In this document: positions 22,040 through 31,647 of the stretch, one piece after another
How positions within the stretch are numbered: the stretch's first letter is position 1
Layout of the letters: each line of letters starts with the position of its first letter
Source of the DNA: Methylophaga sp. 41_12_T18
Lineage (GTDB): Bacteria; Pseudomonadota; Gammaproteobacteria; Nitrosococcales; Methylophagaceae
Assembly (NCBI GenBank): GCA_002163115.1
Contig: MAAI01000025.1
Span: forward strand, 1 to 64,000
Direction: 5' to 3'
DNA: 64,000 bases
The notes under the pieces: model-generated
The model's input: only the letters and a program-made list of their open reading frames with translations
What the model was told of the DNA's origin: nothing
Databases searched by the model: none
Translations under genes and position numbers: made by a program

Positions 22040-22140
22040 ACAACGCTCATTATTATTTAGCTAAAAATTTAATAATGAACGCGGTTTAAGTATATATAGT
22101 GAATAAGCCTAGCAGGGAAACCCTGTTGCAGCGTTCCTTA
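22040..22140 (-). promoter_or_regulatory. Probable S-adenosylhomocysteine (SAH) riboswitch
   Basis: Read on the minus strand, the metK leader contains AACGCUGCAAC, then a short hairpin (CAGGG, loop of three, CCCUG; 22113-22125), then UAGGCUU. This is the order of the conserved core of SAH riboswitches (GCUGCAAC, P2 hairpin, AGGCUC). The 5' AACGCU pairs with AGCGUU at 22042-22047 to close the structure. An AT-rich 8-bp stem (22048-22055 with 22070-22077) lies between. The element precedes metK-ahcY, where an SAH-activated switch is sensible. It was identified by eye, without a covariance search. Confidence 0.75.
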
Positions 22141-22250
22141 TTCAGAAGTGAAACTTTAGTCGAAATAGATGAAAAATACAAGCCAAATTCAAATTGATAA
22201 AGCTTGATTTTAATAAGGGTTGAGGCTGGTTAAAGTGGTCTTCGACAAGA

Positions 22251-22949
22251 TTAGAGCTCTAGTTGGTGGCCATTTTCTTTTAACCACAGTCGAGCTTGTT
22301 TAAAGTCAGGGAAATGGTATGCAACTAGCTGCCAAAATGCAGCTGAGTGATTATGGTGAACAAGGTGACAAAGCTCGTGCACAATAACGTAATCAATAAT
22401 GGCGGGTGGCGCTAAAAGTAGCTTCCAATTAAATTGGATATCGCCAGTTATTTTGCAGCTTCCCCAACGGGCTTTGTAGGTTTTTACTGTAATTGAACGA
22501 GGCTTTAACCCTGTTTCTGTTGTCAGCTGCTGGGTACGTTCTTTGATATAAAGTTCAGCTTGTTGCTTGTACCAATTAACTACGTTTCGTTTTACGCTGG
22601 CTGTTGATGGTGTCGCTGAGCGGCTGGTAATGACGATGTCGGTATTATCTTTATGGATATTGGTGACAGCTGATTGATTTAACCGCAAATTATACTGTTC
22701 ACCTAAAAAGAGTAATGATTCGCCATCAACATAATGTTTGATGATAAGTTGTCGAGAATTTTGTTGTTTGAGCTTGTATTGTATCCATGATGTTTTTTGC
22801 TGGACAAAATTTTTGGCCAAGCTAATCGCGGCATTAGATGGCATATGGACAGATACACCATCGCGATTTACTTTCAATGCCATGGTTTTGCGTCGTGTGC
22901 TTTTGATTATGGTTACGCTGAAACCATCACCTTGAATTGTATTGCCCAT
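22251..22949 (-). CDS. ygjP: YgjP-like M48-family metalloprotease domain protein
   Basis: The 232-residue protein is a YgjP/DUF45 zinc-metallopeptidase-like protein. VHELCHLVHHNHSAAFW carries the HExxH zinc motif, and TYKARWGSCKITGDIQFNWKLLLAPP is the family signature before it. There is no signal peptide, so it is expected in the cytoplasm. Its substrate is unknown. It shares a divergent intergenic region of about 85 bp with dusA. Confidence 0.9.
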   Translation of the reverse strand: MGNTIQGDGFSVTIIKSTRRKTMALKVNRDGVSVHMPSNAAISLAKNFVQQKTSWIQYKLKQQNSRQLIIKHYVDGESLLFLGEQYNLRLNQSAVTNIHKDNTDIVITSRSATPSTASVKRNVVNWYKQQAELYIKERTQQLTTETGLKPRSITVKTYKARWGSCKITGDIQFNWKLLLAPPAIIDYVIVHELCHLVHHNHSAAFWQLVAYHFPDFKQARLWLKENGHQLEL

Positions 22950-23034
22950 GATTAAATCGTAGTTAAATGAATAAACTTCAACATTTTACCTGTTGATTTG
23001 AGAAAATACGGAATTGATTTACGACAGTTTAAAT

Positions 23035-24021
23035 ATGACTCAGGCAGAATTTACACTTAACCAAGCTCATCGCTTATCGGTTGCTCCTATGTTGGATTGG
23101 ACTAATCGCGATTTTCGTTATTTCTTGAGGTTAATATCTAAACATAGTCTGCTGTATACCGAAATGGTGACTACTGGCGCGCTAATTCATGGTGATCAGC
23201 AGCGGTTTTTAGCCCATGATATCAGTGAGTATTTATTGGCTTTACAGCTGGGAGGCTCTAATCCAGAAGAGTTAGCAAAATGTGCTCGCATGGGCCAAGA
23301 TGCTGGTTATAGTGAAATCAATTTGAATGTCGGCTGCCCAAGTGATCGTGTGCAATCAGGGAGCTTTGGTGCTTGCCTAATGGCTGAGCCAAAATTAGTG
23401 GCGGAGGGTATCGCCGCTATGCAAGCTGAAGTAACGATTCCGATCACGGTAAAAACACGCTTAGGTATTGATAAGTTAGATAGTTATGAGTTTTTAACTG
23501 ACTTTATTGGCACTGTGGCCGAGGCGGGATGTGATGTATTTATTCTGCATGCCCGTAAAGCATGGCTGCAAGGATTGAGTCCGAAAGAAAACCGTGATGT
23601 ACCACCATTAGATTACCAACGTGTTTATCAAGTGAAACAAGACTTTCCACAATTACATATCGATATTAATGGTGGCATTAAAACGTTAGATGAAGCACAA
23701 CAGCATTTACAGCAAGTCGATGGCGTAATGATGGGACGGGCCATTTATCATGATCCTTATTTGCTGGCGGAAGCGGATAAACTGTTATTTGCTGATAATC
23801 ATTCAATACCAAGTCGCAAGCAGGTAATAGAACAAATGCTGCCTTATATAGAACGTCGGATGACTGAAGGCCGACCGTTAAAATCGATTACCCGCCATTT
23901 ATTAGGCTTGTTTCAAGGTCAGCCTGGAGCCAAAGCTTGGCGCAGACATTTAAGCGAACAGGCACATCTGAAAGGTGCTGATATTGATGTGGTGTTACAG
24001 GCGCTGGCTTTAGTTCCGTAA
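23035..24021 (+). CDS. dusA: tRNA-dihydrouridine synthase A
   Basis: DusA reduces uridines in the D-loop of tRNA using FMN. The protein of about 328 residues has [11 protein letters not shown], the catalytic Cys in [36 protein letters not shown] and NGGIKTL, and ends with the [20 protein letters not shown] signature of the A subfamily. I prefer the ATG at 23035 over the TTG at 23014, although neither has a strong ribosome site. Its 3' end overlaps that of the convergent permease gene by 12 bp. Confidence 0.95.
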   Translation: MTQAEFTLNQAHRLSVAPMLDWTNRDFRYFLRLISKHSLLYTEMVTTGALIHGDQQRFLAHDISEYLLALQLGGSNPEELAKCARMGQDAGYSEINLNVGCPSDRVQSGSFGACLMAEPKLVAEGIAAMQAEVTIPITVKTRLGIDKLDSYEFLTDFIGTVAEAGCDVFILHARKAWLQGLSPKENRDVPPLDYQRVYQVKQDFPQLHIDINGGIKTLDEAQQHLQQVDGVMMGRAIYHDPYLLAEADKLLFADNHSIPSRKQVIEQMLPYIERRMTEGRPLKSITRHLLGLFQGQPGAKAWRRHLSEQAHLKGADIDVVLQALALVP

Positions 24022-24792
24022 ACCAGTCCCTTTATTCAATAAGTGTAAAGCGAAACTGGTTAAGGCAATAATACAGACGATAATTATTGTGAATGCAATG
24101 CCGACCGGAATATCTGATTCGCCCAACATGCCATAGCGGAAGGCATTGACCATATAAAGGATCGGGTTGAGCATGGATACGTTTTGCCAAAACTCAGGTA
24201 ATAAGCTGATCGAATAGAACACGCCACCTAAATAGGTGAGTGGGGTCAGAATAAAGGTAGGGATAATTGCTATTTCATCAAAGCTACGTGCGTAGATAGC
24301 ATTAATAAATCCACCTAAAGCAAACAAAATAGCACTTAAAAAAACCATGCTACAGGTAACAAATAAGTGTTGAACGGGGATTTGAGTAAAAAATAGCGAT
24401 ACGATCGTCACAATGATGCCTACAAATAAACCGCGAGCGGTGCCTCCTGCGACGTAGCCGGCCAGAATTAAATAATTAGGCACTGGCGCGACGATTAACT
24501 CCTCAATATGACTCTGAAATTTGGCGCTATAAAAGGAAGAGGCGACATTAGCATAGGCATTGTTGATGACTGACATCATAATGAGGCCCGGCACGATATA
24601 TTCCATATAGCTAAAGCCGCCCATTTCACCGATACGACTACCAATCAGGTTGCCGAAGATAATAAAATATAAGGTCATGGTAATTGCTGGCGGTAACAAT
24701 GTTTGTGGCCAGATACGTAAGAAACGTCTAATTTCACGGGTTACTAATGTGTTGAAAGCGACCCAGTGACGTTGGTATTTAGTTGCGTTCAT
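24010..24792 (-). CDS. yadH: ABC-2 type export permease (YadH-like)
   Basis: The 260-residue protein has six hydrophobic segments and the ABC-2 exporter layout. It includes [39 protein letters not shown] and [22 protein letters not shown], as in YadH. It forms a pair with the ATPase gene upstream, overlapping it by four bases. The substrate of YadGH-type exporters is not established. Confidence 0.87.
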   Translation of the reverse strand: MNATKYQRHWVAFNTLVTREIRRFLRIWPQTLLPPAITMTLYFIIFGNLIGSRIGEMGGFSYMEYIVPGLIMMSVINNAYANVASSFYSAKFQSHIEELIVAPVPNYLILAGYVAGGTARGLFVGIIVTIVSLFFTQIPVQHLFVTCSMVFLSAILFALGGFINAIYARSFDEIAIIPTFILTPLTYLGGVFYSISLLPEFWQNVSMLNPILYMVNAFRYGMLGESDIPVGIAFTIIIVCIIALTSFALHLLNKGTGLRN

Positions 24793-25712
24793 GATGTGAT
24801 TTCTGTTGTCTCTACTAAGCTGAGGAATAACTCTTCTAAGCGATTAGCCTTATTTTTCATACTACACACTTCGATGCCTTGTTCTGATAACAGTGAAAAT
24901 AAAGTGTTTAAGTTTTCAGTGCGTTCGAGTTCGACTTCTAAGGTGGTGTCATCAATTCGTTCAAAATTAAAATTATTTAAATTGATATCGGTAGGGAGAG
25001 GGGCTTTCAGGTCTAAAATGAAGGTTTCCCTATCTAAGCGATTTAATAAGGATTTCATATCGGTATTTTCGATAATTTTTCCTTGATCAATGATGGCAAT
25101 TTTACGACACAGATTTTCGGCTTCTTCCAAGTAGTGTGTCGTTAGAATAATCGTTGTTCCTTCTTCATTAATGTTCTGCAAGAAGGTCCACATGGAACGA
25201 CGAAGTTCGATATCAACACCGGCAGTGGGTTCATCAAGAATAAGCAGTTTAGGTTTGTGCACTAAGGCGCGTGCAATCATTAGCCGTCGTTTCATGCCTC
25301 CAGATAATGAACGAGCAGTACTGTGTCGTTTTTGCCATAAACCGAGCTGGTGGAGCAGCTCATCGGCACGAGGTTCGGCTTGTGCTACGGTCATACCGTA
25401 GTAGCCTGCTTGGGTGACTAAGATATGTTTGACTTGCTCGAAGCCATTAAAGTTAAATTCCTGCGGTACTAAACCGATATAACTTTTTGCTTGTTCTGGA
25501 TCGCTATCAATATCACTATCAAAGACGCGCACCTTACCAGCCGTTTTGGTGACCAGGGATGTAATCACACCAATAGTGGTTGATTTGCCTGCACCATTAG
25601 GGCCAAGCAAGGCAAAAAAATCTCCTTGCTCGACATCAAGACTGATGTTTTTCAGAGCTTGATAGCCATTTTTATAGGTTTTGCTTAAGTTAGATATTGT
25701 TAACGCTGTCAC
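24789..25712 (-). CDS. yadG: ABC transporter ATPase (YadG-like)
   Basis: The 307-residue protein is an ABC-2 exporter ATPase with Walker A GPNGAGKST, signature LSGGMKRRLMIARALVH, Walker B LLILDEPTAGVD and a C-terminal DUF4162-like tail. It starts with GTG and overlaps the permease start (ATGA). Its 5' end faces mutH across about 46 bp. Confidence 0.9.
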   Translation of the reverse strand: MTALTISNLSKTYKNGYQALKNISLDVEQGDFFALLGPNGAGKSTTIGVITSLVTKTAGKVRVFDSDIDSDPEQAKSYIGLVPQEFNFNGFEQVKHILVTQAGYYGMTVAQAEPRADELLHQLGLWQKRHSTARSLSGGMKRRLMIARALVHKPKLLILDEPTAGVDIELRRSMWTFLQNINEEGTTIILTTHYLEEAENLCRKIAIIDQGKIIENTDMKSLLNRLDRETFILDLKAPLPTDINLNNFNFERIDDTTLEVELERTENLNTLFSLLSEQGIEVCSMKNKANRLEELFLSLVETTEITS

Positions 25713-25758
25713 CAGATTGTCTCAAGCAGATTAAAAGGCGCTAGGTTATCATGGCTGC

Positions 25759-26442
25759 ATGACAGATGATATTTATAATCAGTATATACAGCCGCCGCAT
25801 TCAGCACAGCAATTACTGGATAGATGTCAGGCAATGGCTGGCAAAACATTAGGCCAAATTGCCGCAGAAATTGGCGTGAGCGTGCCTGAAGACTTACGAA
25901 GGCATAAAGGGTGGGTCGGTAATTTATTTGAAATCTATCTTGGTGCAACAGCTGGTAATAAAGCGGAGCCAGATTTTATTGAACTAGGTATTGAAATGAA
26001 AACATTGCCTTTAAATTCTCAGGGTAAACCGAAAGAATCAACCTATGTTTGTACCGTGTCTTTACAGCAAACCGGCGAATTGCGTTGGCAAGATAGTTGG
26101 GTGAGACGGAAGCTGTCACAGGTGTTGTGGGTGCCAGTAGAAGCTGAACGTACATTGCCTTTGGCTGAGCGTTATGTTGGCAATGCCTGGTTATGGCAGC
26201 CGACGCTGCAGCAAGAAGAATGGTTGCGCAGTGATTGGGAGGAGCTGATGGATCGGATTGTCTTAGGTGAGCAGTCTGAAATTAATGGTAGTGAAGGCGA
26301 GTACCTGCATTTACGGCCTAAAGCTGCCAATAGCCGAGTGTTAGCTAAAGGGGTTGGGGGGAATGGTATGCCGGAGTTAGTTAATCCTAAGGGCTTTTAC
26401 CTGCGTACATCATTCACTAACTTATTACTGTCAGAGATATAA
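25759..26442 (+). CDS. mutH: DNA mismatch repair endonuclease MutH
   Basis: MutH nicks the unmethylated strand at hemimethylated GATC sites. The 227-residue protein has the catalytic triad Asp72, Glu79 and Lys81 in DFIELGIEMK, preceded by GWVGNLFEIYLGATAGN. Its presence implies Dam methylation and matches the MutL at 44.3 kb, which lacks an endonuclease motif. MutH is restricted to part of the Gammaproteobacteria, supporting the taxonomic placement. Confidence 0.96.
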   Translation: MTDDIYNQYIQPPHSAQQLLDRCQAMAGKTLGQIAAEIGVSVPEDLRRHKGWVGNLFEIYLGATAGNKAEPDFIELGIEMKTLPLNSQGKPKESTYVCTVSLQQTGELRWQDSWVRRKLSQVLWVPVEAERTLPLAERYVGNAWLWQPTLQQEEWLRSDWEELMDRIVLGEQSEINGSEGEYLHLRPKAANSRVLAKGVGGNGMPELVNPKGFYLRTSFTNLLLSEI

Positions 26443-26506
26443 GGCTTGCTGTTCGGGTTCAAAACAAGGCAAAATAAAAGCTATCAAATTTTATGGATGA
26501 GATTAA

Positions 26507-27826
26507 GTGTCTAAGTTAAAAGCATTAGTCATTGATGAGGAAGCGGAGTTTAGGGACGTGGCTCGCATGATGTTAGAGCCTGCAGGCTTTGAAGTTGAGC
26601 TGGTTTCAGCTGGATTTAAAGGATTAGAACACGCAAGGCAGCAGCGGTTTGATTTAGTCTGCTGTAGTAATAATTTATTGGATATCGCGGCCAGTGATTT
26701 TTGTGGTCAATTACGAGCAATAAATGGTTATGACTTTGTTTCTGTTCTTATTTTAACTGACGTTGATGACTCAAAGATTTTAAAGCAAGCTTTGCTGGCG
26801 GGTGCCACAGATACCTTCAGTAAAAATGACTTACGTGAATTGCAGACATATGTTGAACGATATTCTCATCGTGAGGGCCATCAATTACAGGGCCGAGTCT
26901 TGTTTATTGAAGATTCACGAGTATTGCAAACCATAATCTTAGATCTATTAACTGATATGGGCCTAGATGTTGACGCCTATACTCATGCTGAAGATGCTTG
27001 GGATGCCTTCCGCGATGGTGATTATGACCTAGTTTTAACAGATATCTTGTTAGAAGGGGTGATGAGTGGTATTACTTTAGTGCGTAAAATTCGCCGCATG
27101 CAAGGTGAAGTAGGCAATGTACCTATTATTGCCACGTCAGGGTTTGATAATAAATCACGTAAAATTGAATTATTCCACTTAGGCGTTAATGATTTCATTT
27201 CCAAACCAATTGTGCGTGAAGAATTACGGCAACGGGTTATTAATCACGTCACCAGTTATCAGCGCTTACGCGAATTAAAAGCTCAGCAGCAATCTTTATA
27301 CAGTTTAGCTATGTTAGATGAGTTAACTCAGCTGTTTAACCGTCATGCCTTACGTGAGTTTTCCGGCAAGTACTTTAGCGAGGCTTATCGTTTTAACCGA
27401 CCTTTGACGATGGCGGTTTTAGACATCGACCATTTTAAGAAAATTAATGAAACCTTGGGCTATGAGAAAGGCGATAGTGTATTAGCTGAGTTAGGAGCAT
27501 GGCTTAAACGCTTTGTTCGTGATGTGGATATGGTCGCTCGCTGGTCAGGAGAAGAGTTTGTTTTTTTATTAGCCGATTGCGGCCAAGAAGAGGCACAAGC
27601 TTTAATGGGACGGCTTTTAGGTCGTTTAGAGTTATTTACGCCGGCCGGATTGAATGTTACCGTCAGTATCGGCATTGCAACTACGCATGGCGATGATAAA
27701 CAGCATACATTGAACAGTCTATTTGATTTGGCGGATAGTGCCATGTATCAAGCTAAAATGGCCGGTAGGAACTGTATCAAGACATACGGGTATGTAGATA
27801 GCGTCGAGTCCGACTCATCTGACTAG
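26507..27826 (+). CDS. REC-REC-GGDEF response regulator (diguanylate cyclase)
   Basis: The 439-residue protein has two receiver domains (about 4-118 and 129-245) and a GGDEF domain (about 265-435) and should make cyclic di-GMP. The second receiver has the phospho-acceptor Asp179 in DYDLVLTD and Lys233. The first has Ser54 where the Asp should be (FDLVCCSNN), so it is probably a non-phosphorylated partner domain. The cyclase motif is SGEEF (347-351) with an RxxD inhibitory site (RDVD, 338-341) at the standard distance. The domain order is that of PleD. The start is GTG, with GGATGAG upstream. No histidine kinase is adjacent. Confidence 0.93.
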   Translation: MSKLKALVIDEEAEFRDVARMMLEPAGFEVELVSAGFKGLEHARQQRFDLVCCSNNLLDIAASDFCGQLRAINGYDFVSVLILTDVDDSKILKQALLAGATDTFSKNDLRELQTYVERYSHREGHQLQGRVLFIEDSRVLQTIILDLLTDMGLDVDAYTHAEDAWDAFRDGDYDLVLTDILLEGVMSGITLVRKIRRMQGEVGNVPIIATSGFDNKSRKIELFHLGVNDFISKPIVREELRQRVINHVTSYQRLRELKAQQQSLYSLAMLDELTQLFNRHALREFSGKYFSEAYRFNRPLTMAVLDIDHFKKINETLGYEKGDSVLAELGAWLKRFVRDVDMVARWSGEEFVFLLADCGQEEAQALMGRLLGRLELFTPAGLNVTVSIGIATTHGDDKQHTLNSLFDLADSAMYQAKMAGRNCIKTYGYVDSVESDSSD

Positions 27827-27830
27827 TCAG

Positions 27831-28745
27831 TCAGAAATTAAGGCATTGCTCATAAGTCAGCATAAATACACCATGGCCACCATGTTCAAACTCTAGCCAC
27901 ATAAACGGTGTGTTAGGCCACTTTTCCATCACAGCAACATCACTATTACCTACCTCAACAAATAATAAACCTTGTGGCGTGAGGTAATGGCTTGCCCGTG
28001 AGATTATTTGCTCGACTAATGCGAGACCATTATCATCTGCTTCCAGTGCTGATGCCGGCTCATGGCGATATTCTTCAGGTAAGGTAGCCATTTCTTCAGC
28101 GCCGACATAGGGCGGATTACTGACAATAAGATCGTATTTTTTTTCAGGCAATGCCGTCCATAAGTCAGACTGAATTGCTTGTACGCGATCGGCAAATTGA
28201 TGTTTTTTGATGTTGATATTGGCAACATCAATGGCATCAACACTGATATCAACGGCATCAACTTGAGCTTCAGGAAAGGCTGCAGCACAAGCAATAGCAA
28301 TGCAGGCGCTACCCGTACACATGTCGAGAATTGAATGAACACTATCAGGATCGACTAACCATGGCATGAATGAGTCATCGATTAGCTCAGCAAATGGTGA
28401 GCGAGGAATTAATACTCGATCATCGACATAAAAAGGCAGGCCAGCAAACCAAGCTTCATTGGTTAGATAAGGTACTGGAATACGTTTTTTAATACGCTGT
28501 TCAACAAGGTCGACAACGTGATTCTTTTCTGCCGTTGTTAAGCGAGCATTGGCAAATAGCTCAGGGAACTCGGTGGCTGGTAAATGTAGACAATGCAAGA
28601 CAAGTTGCAATGCATCATTAAAGGCATCAGCATTGCCATGGCCATAAAAAATATCAGCAGCATTTAATTGTGATGTTGCCCAGCGCAGATAATCTGTTAG
28701 CGTTTGCAGTTCATCAGTAACGGTTGGTGATAGTACTGTATTCAC
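27831..28745 (-). CDS. prmB: Ribosomal protein L3 glutamine N5-methyltransferase
   Basis: PrmB methylates a Gln of ribosomal protein L3. The 304-residue protein has the SAM-binding ILDMCTGSACIAIACA and the catalytic SNPPYV motif of the HemK family. The N-terminal region (AADIFYGHGNADAFNDALQLV) is specific to PrmB rather than PrmC. The GTG start overlaps the leuC stop by one base, so prmB is probably translated from the leuC transcript, an arrangement without an obvious functional reason. Confidence 0.93.
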   Translation of the reverse strand: MNTVLSPTVTDELQTLTDYLRWATSQLNAADIFYGHGNADAFNDALQLVLHCLHLPATEFPELFANARLTTAEKNHVVDLVEQRIKKRIPVPYLTNEAWFAGLPFYVDDRVLIPRSPFAELIDDSFMPWLVDPDSVHSILDMCTGSACIAIACAAAFPEAQVDAVDISVDAIDVANINIKKHQFADRVQAIQSDLWTALPEKKYDLIVSNPPYVGAEEMATLPEEYRHEPASALEADDNGLALVEQIISRASHYLTPQGLLFVEVGNSDVAVMEKWPNTPFMWLEFEHGGHGVFMLTYEQCLNF

Positions 28746-30148
28746 TATTTGGTAACATCAACAAAGTGACCGGCTATTGCAGCTGCTGCTGCCATCGCGG
28801 GGCTAACAAGGTGCGTTCTACCATCCAAGCCTTGGCGGCCTTCAAAGTTACGGTTTGAGGTTGAAGCACAGTGCTCGCCAGCGCCGAGGCGATCGGCATT
28901 CATTGCTAAGCACATAGAGCAACCAGGATCACGCCATTCAAAGCCTGCTTCAGTGAAGAGCTTATCTAAACCTTCCTGTTCTGCTTGTTGCTTAACTAAG
29001 CCTGAGCCCGGCACAACAAGCGCTTGTTTTAATGATGCGGCAACTTTTCTACCTTGGATAACTGCTGCCGCTTGGCGCAAATCTTCAATACGTGAGTTGG
29101 TACAAGAACCAATAAAAACACGATCAAGTTGAATATCGGTAATCGCTTGGTTGGCAGTCAATCCCATATAGGTGAGTGCTTTTTCCATACCATTACGCTT
29201 CACAGCATCTGTTTCGTCAGCAGGATCTGGTACCGCACTATCAATGGCTACAACCATTTCAGGTGAGGTACCCCATGTCACTTGTGGTTTGATGTCTTCT
29301 GCTTTTAAAACAACCGTTTTATCAAAAACTGCGCCTTGATCACTGTGTAAATCAGCCCATGCTGCGACAGCATTATTCCAATTTTCGCCTGACGGTGCAA
29401 AAGGACGGCCCTGTAAATAATCGGTGGTTATATCATCAACAGCAATAAGTCCTACCCGAGCGCCAGCTTCAATGGTCATATTACAAACGGTCATTCGACC
29501 TTCCATTGATAAGGCTTGAATAGCATCGCCAGCAAACTCAATGGTATAACCGGTACCGCCAGCAGTTCCTAACTCACCGATAATGGCCAATACGATATCT
29601 TTAGCTGTGACGCCGGCTCTACATACACCATCAACGCGAACCAACATATTTTTGGCTTTCTGCTGAATTAGGCATTGAGTGGCTAATACATGTTCAACTT
29701 CAGATGTGCCGATACCAAAGGCGATAGCACCAAAAGCGCCATGAGTAGAGGTGTGTGAGTCACCACAGACTACGGTCATGCCGGGTAATGTAGCACCTTG
29801 TTCAGGGCCTACCACGTGAACAATGCCCTGACGATGATCAGATAGATCAAATTCCGTAACACCAAATTCTTTACAGTTTTTATCTAAGGTCTCTACTTGT
29901 AAACGAGAGACAGGATCAGCAATACCTTGCTCTCGGTTAGTAGTCGGTACATTGTGATCAGGAGTAGCCAAAATCGAGTCCAGTCTGTGTGGAACTCTGT
30001 TTGCTAAACGGAGCCCCTCAAAGGCTTGCGGAGAGGTGACTTCATGAACCAGTTGGCGATCAATATAGATTAATGCCGTTCCACTGTTTTCAGTACGAAC
30101 AACATGTTGTTCCCATAATTTGTCATAAAGTGTTTTAGCTTGATTCAT
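28745..30148 (-). CDS. leuC: 3-isopropylmalate dehydratase large subunit
   Basis: LeuC, with LeuD, isomerises isopropylmalate in leucine synthesis. The 467-residue protein has the 4Fe-4S ligands in [13 protein letters not shown] and [11 protein letters not shown], and the aconitase-family [30 protein letters not shown]. Length and sequence are ordinary. The small subunit leuD and leuB, which usually follow, are absent; prmB lies there instead. Confidence 0.96.
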   Translation of the reverse strand: MNQAKTLYDKLWEQHVVRTENSGTALIYIDRQLVHEVTSPQAFEGLRLANRVPHRLDSILATPDHNVPTTNREQGIADPVSRLQVETLDKNCKEFGVTEFDLSDHRQGIVHVVGPEQGATLPGMTVVCGDSHTSTHGAFGAIAFGIGTSEVEHVLATQCLIQQKAKNMLVRVDGVCRAGVTAKDIVLAIIGELGTAGGTGYTIEFAGDAIQALSMEGRMTVCNMTIEAGARVGLIAVDDITTDYLQGRPFAPSGENWNNAVAAWADLHSDQGAVFDKTVVLKAEDIKPQVTWGTSPEMVVAIDSAVPDPADETDAVKRNGMEKALTYMGLTANQAITDIQLDRVFIGSCTNSRIEDLRQAAAVIQGRKVAASLKQALVVPGSGLVKQQAEQEGLDKLFTEAGFEWRDPGCSMCLAMNADRLGAGEHCASTSNRNFEGRQGLDGRTHLVSPAMAAAAAIAGHFVDVTK

Positions 30149-30252
30149 GATGGCTACAAAAAGATAAAAAATAAAGCTGAATTATACAGCAGATGTGTCG
30201 TTTAGCTCTATGTTGTGTTCACATCAGTTTTAATTACATACTAAATGACAGG

Positions 30253-30288
30253 CAAAAAAAAACGAATAGCCCGAAGACTACTCGTTTT
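30253..30288 (-). terminator. Terminator after hpi
   Basis: On the minus strand AACGAGTAG pairs with CTATTCGTT (one G-U), with an 8-base loop and a run of nine T. It closes the RuMP gene run. The start of the stem, AACGAGTAGTC, is also found in the terminator after the first hps gene. Confidence 0.85.
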
Positions 30289-30310
30289 CTTATTTCTTAC
30301 TAGGAAATGC

Positions 30311-30844
30311 TTATTCCATATTTGCGTGTCTATGTCTCATTTCTTCTTCAACAATACCTTTCTCATGGATAAGATGAGAAACGATAGATTCCAAGAAGAT
30401 TAATGTTGATAGTTCAAACATAGTTCCCATAGGCATGCCTTTAGTAGCGGCAAAGCTATCATCGGAACCAATTTGAATTACGCCATCAGCTAAATCACCA
30501 ATCGTTGAGCTAGATTTTGACGAAATCAAAACCACTTTAGCGCCTTCAGATCTGGCTTTATTAGTAAATGATACAAGTTGAGTAGTTTCACCTGAACCCG
30601 AAATTACGATTAATAAATCGCCTTCACGGATACTTGGAGTACTAATTTCACCTTGAATAAATACTTGATAACCACTATGCATCAATCTCATCCCTAGGAA
30701 GTTACCCACTAGTTTTGAGCGACCTGCGCCAGTAATAAAGATGCGCTTGGCATCATCACACATTGAAACTAATTTAGCTTCGAATGAATCATTAGTAGAT
30801 TCAAGGATATTAGTGATTTTATTTAACAGTAGATCACGATGCAT
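30311..30844 (-). CDS. hpi: 6-phospho-3-hexuloisomerase
   Basis: The enzyme isomerises hexulose 6-phosphate, the product of formaldehyde fixation, to fructose 6-phosphate, the second specific step of the RuMP cycle. The 177-residue protein is a single SIS domain with ITGAGRSKLVGNFLGMRLMHSGYQVF, DLLIVISGSGETTQL and the C-terminal TLIFLESIVSHLIHEKGIVEEEMRHRHANME region of the hexuloisomerases. It begins 11 bp after an hps gene, so the two steps are cotranscribed. Confidence 0.95.
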   Translation of the reverse strand: MHRDLLLNKITNILESTNDSFEAKLVSMCDDAKRIFITGAGRSKLVGNFLGMRLMHSGYQVFIQGEISTPSIREGDLLIVISGSGETTQLVSFTNKARSEGAKVVLISSKSSSTIGDLADGVIQIGSDDSFAATKGMPMGTMFELSTLIFLESIVSHLIHEKGIVEEEMRHRHANME

Positions 30845-30855
30845 TGTAATTTTCC

Positions 30856-31491
30856 TTATGCTGCGTCAACTAAAGCACGTAACTCTTTAGCTGAATCTGC
30901 TGGAGAAGGAGCGCCGTAGATAGCCGCACCAACAACAACAATAGAAGCACCAGCTTGAACTGTGCTTTGGATAGTTTCTTTGTTGATACCACCAGCAACA
31001 GAGATTTTAACATCCAAACCAAGACCAGCAATTAATGCTAAATCAGCGAAAGGTGTTTGACCTGCAGCTTGTGCATCAAGACCAGTGTGAACACCGATGA
31101 TTTGTGCGCCGTTAGCAGCCGCTTCTTTAGCAACAGCAGCTTTATCTTCAACAGAGATTAAATCGATTTGAGCTTCAGCACCATTAGCTTTAGCCGCTTT
31201 GATAACACCGTTAACAGTTGCAGCATCAGCAGCACCTAAAACTGTAGTGATATCACCACCTGCTTCAAAGAAAGGTGTTGATTCGTACTCACCCGCATCC
31301 ATAGTTTTAAGATCAACTAAGATTTTTTTAGTTGGGTGCGCAGCTTTTAAAGCTTTAACAAGTTTTAAGCCGTTATATTTGATACATGGAGTACCAATTT
31401 CTAGAATGTCAACATATGGTGCTACAGCTTCAGCTAGGGCCATTGTTGCGTCGAAGTCTAGAGAATCTAGAGCCATTTGGATTTCTGCCAT
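30856..31491 (-). CDS. hps: 3-hexulose-6-phosphate synthase, second copy
   Basis: HPS condenses formaldehyde with ribulose 5-phosphate. The 211-residue protein is an orotidine-decarboxylase-type barrel with the conserved DILEIGTPCIKYNG, VDLKTMDAGEYES, GVHTGLDAQAAGQTP and SVAGGINKETI segments. It is very similar throughout to the copy at 33.5-34.1 kb, with the same C-terminal end KELRALVDAA, but shorter at the N-terminus and changed mainly in surface stretches. It has its own promoter of the same design and leads into hpi. Confidence 0.97.
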   Translation of the reverse strand: MAEIQMALDSLDFDATMALAEAVAPYVDILEIGTPCIKYNGLKLVKALKAAHPTKKILVDLKTMDAGEYESTPFFEAGGDITTVLGAADAATVNGVIKAAKANGAEAQIDLISVEDKAAVAKEAAANGAQIIGVHTGLDAQAAGQTPFADLALIAGLGLDVKISVAGGINKETIQSTVQAGASIVVVGAAIYGAPSPADSAKELRALVDAA

Positions 31492-31548
31492 GATATATAC
31501 TCCTAAAAAGTAATAAATATTATATACACGTTAATTACGCGATTTGGA

Positions 31549-31578
31549 ACTATAGTTCAGACAGCCACAAAATGTCAA
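31549..31578 (-). promoter_or_regulatory. Promoter of the hps-hpi unit
   Basis: On the minus strand a perfect -35 TTGACA (31578-31573) and a -10 TATAGT (31554-31549) are separated by 18 bp. The same hexamers and spacing occur before the other hps gene. The start point would fall near 31542, giving a leader of about 50 bases. An octamer TTGTGCGA (plus strand, 31580-31587) adjoins the -35 box. Confidence 0.8.
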
Positions 31579-31602
31579 TTTGTGCGACTGTTTGAGAATA
31601 AC

Positions 31603-31635
31603 AGCCTAAACAACAAATGAAATGTTATTTAGGCT
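31603..31635 (-). terminator. Weak hairpin between tal and hps
   Basis: AGCCTAAA and TTTAGGCT form an 8-bp stem that extends by ACA/TGT-type pairs past one mismatch. No good T run follows on the minus strand. It is probably a leaky terminator or processing stem after transaldolase, allowing some read-through into hps-hpi. Confidence 0.5.
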
Positions 31636-31647
31636 GGTAACTTTTAC

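Noticed and set aside
25709-25948. A 79-codon minus-strand frame opposite the start of mutH
   Set aside because: It overlaps mutH and the yadG start, and its sequence resembles no known protein; mutH is unmistakable on the other strand.
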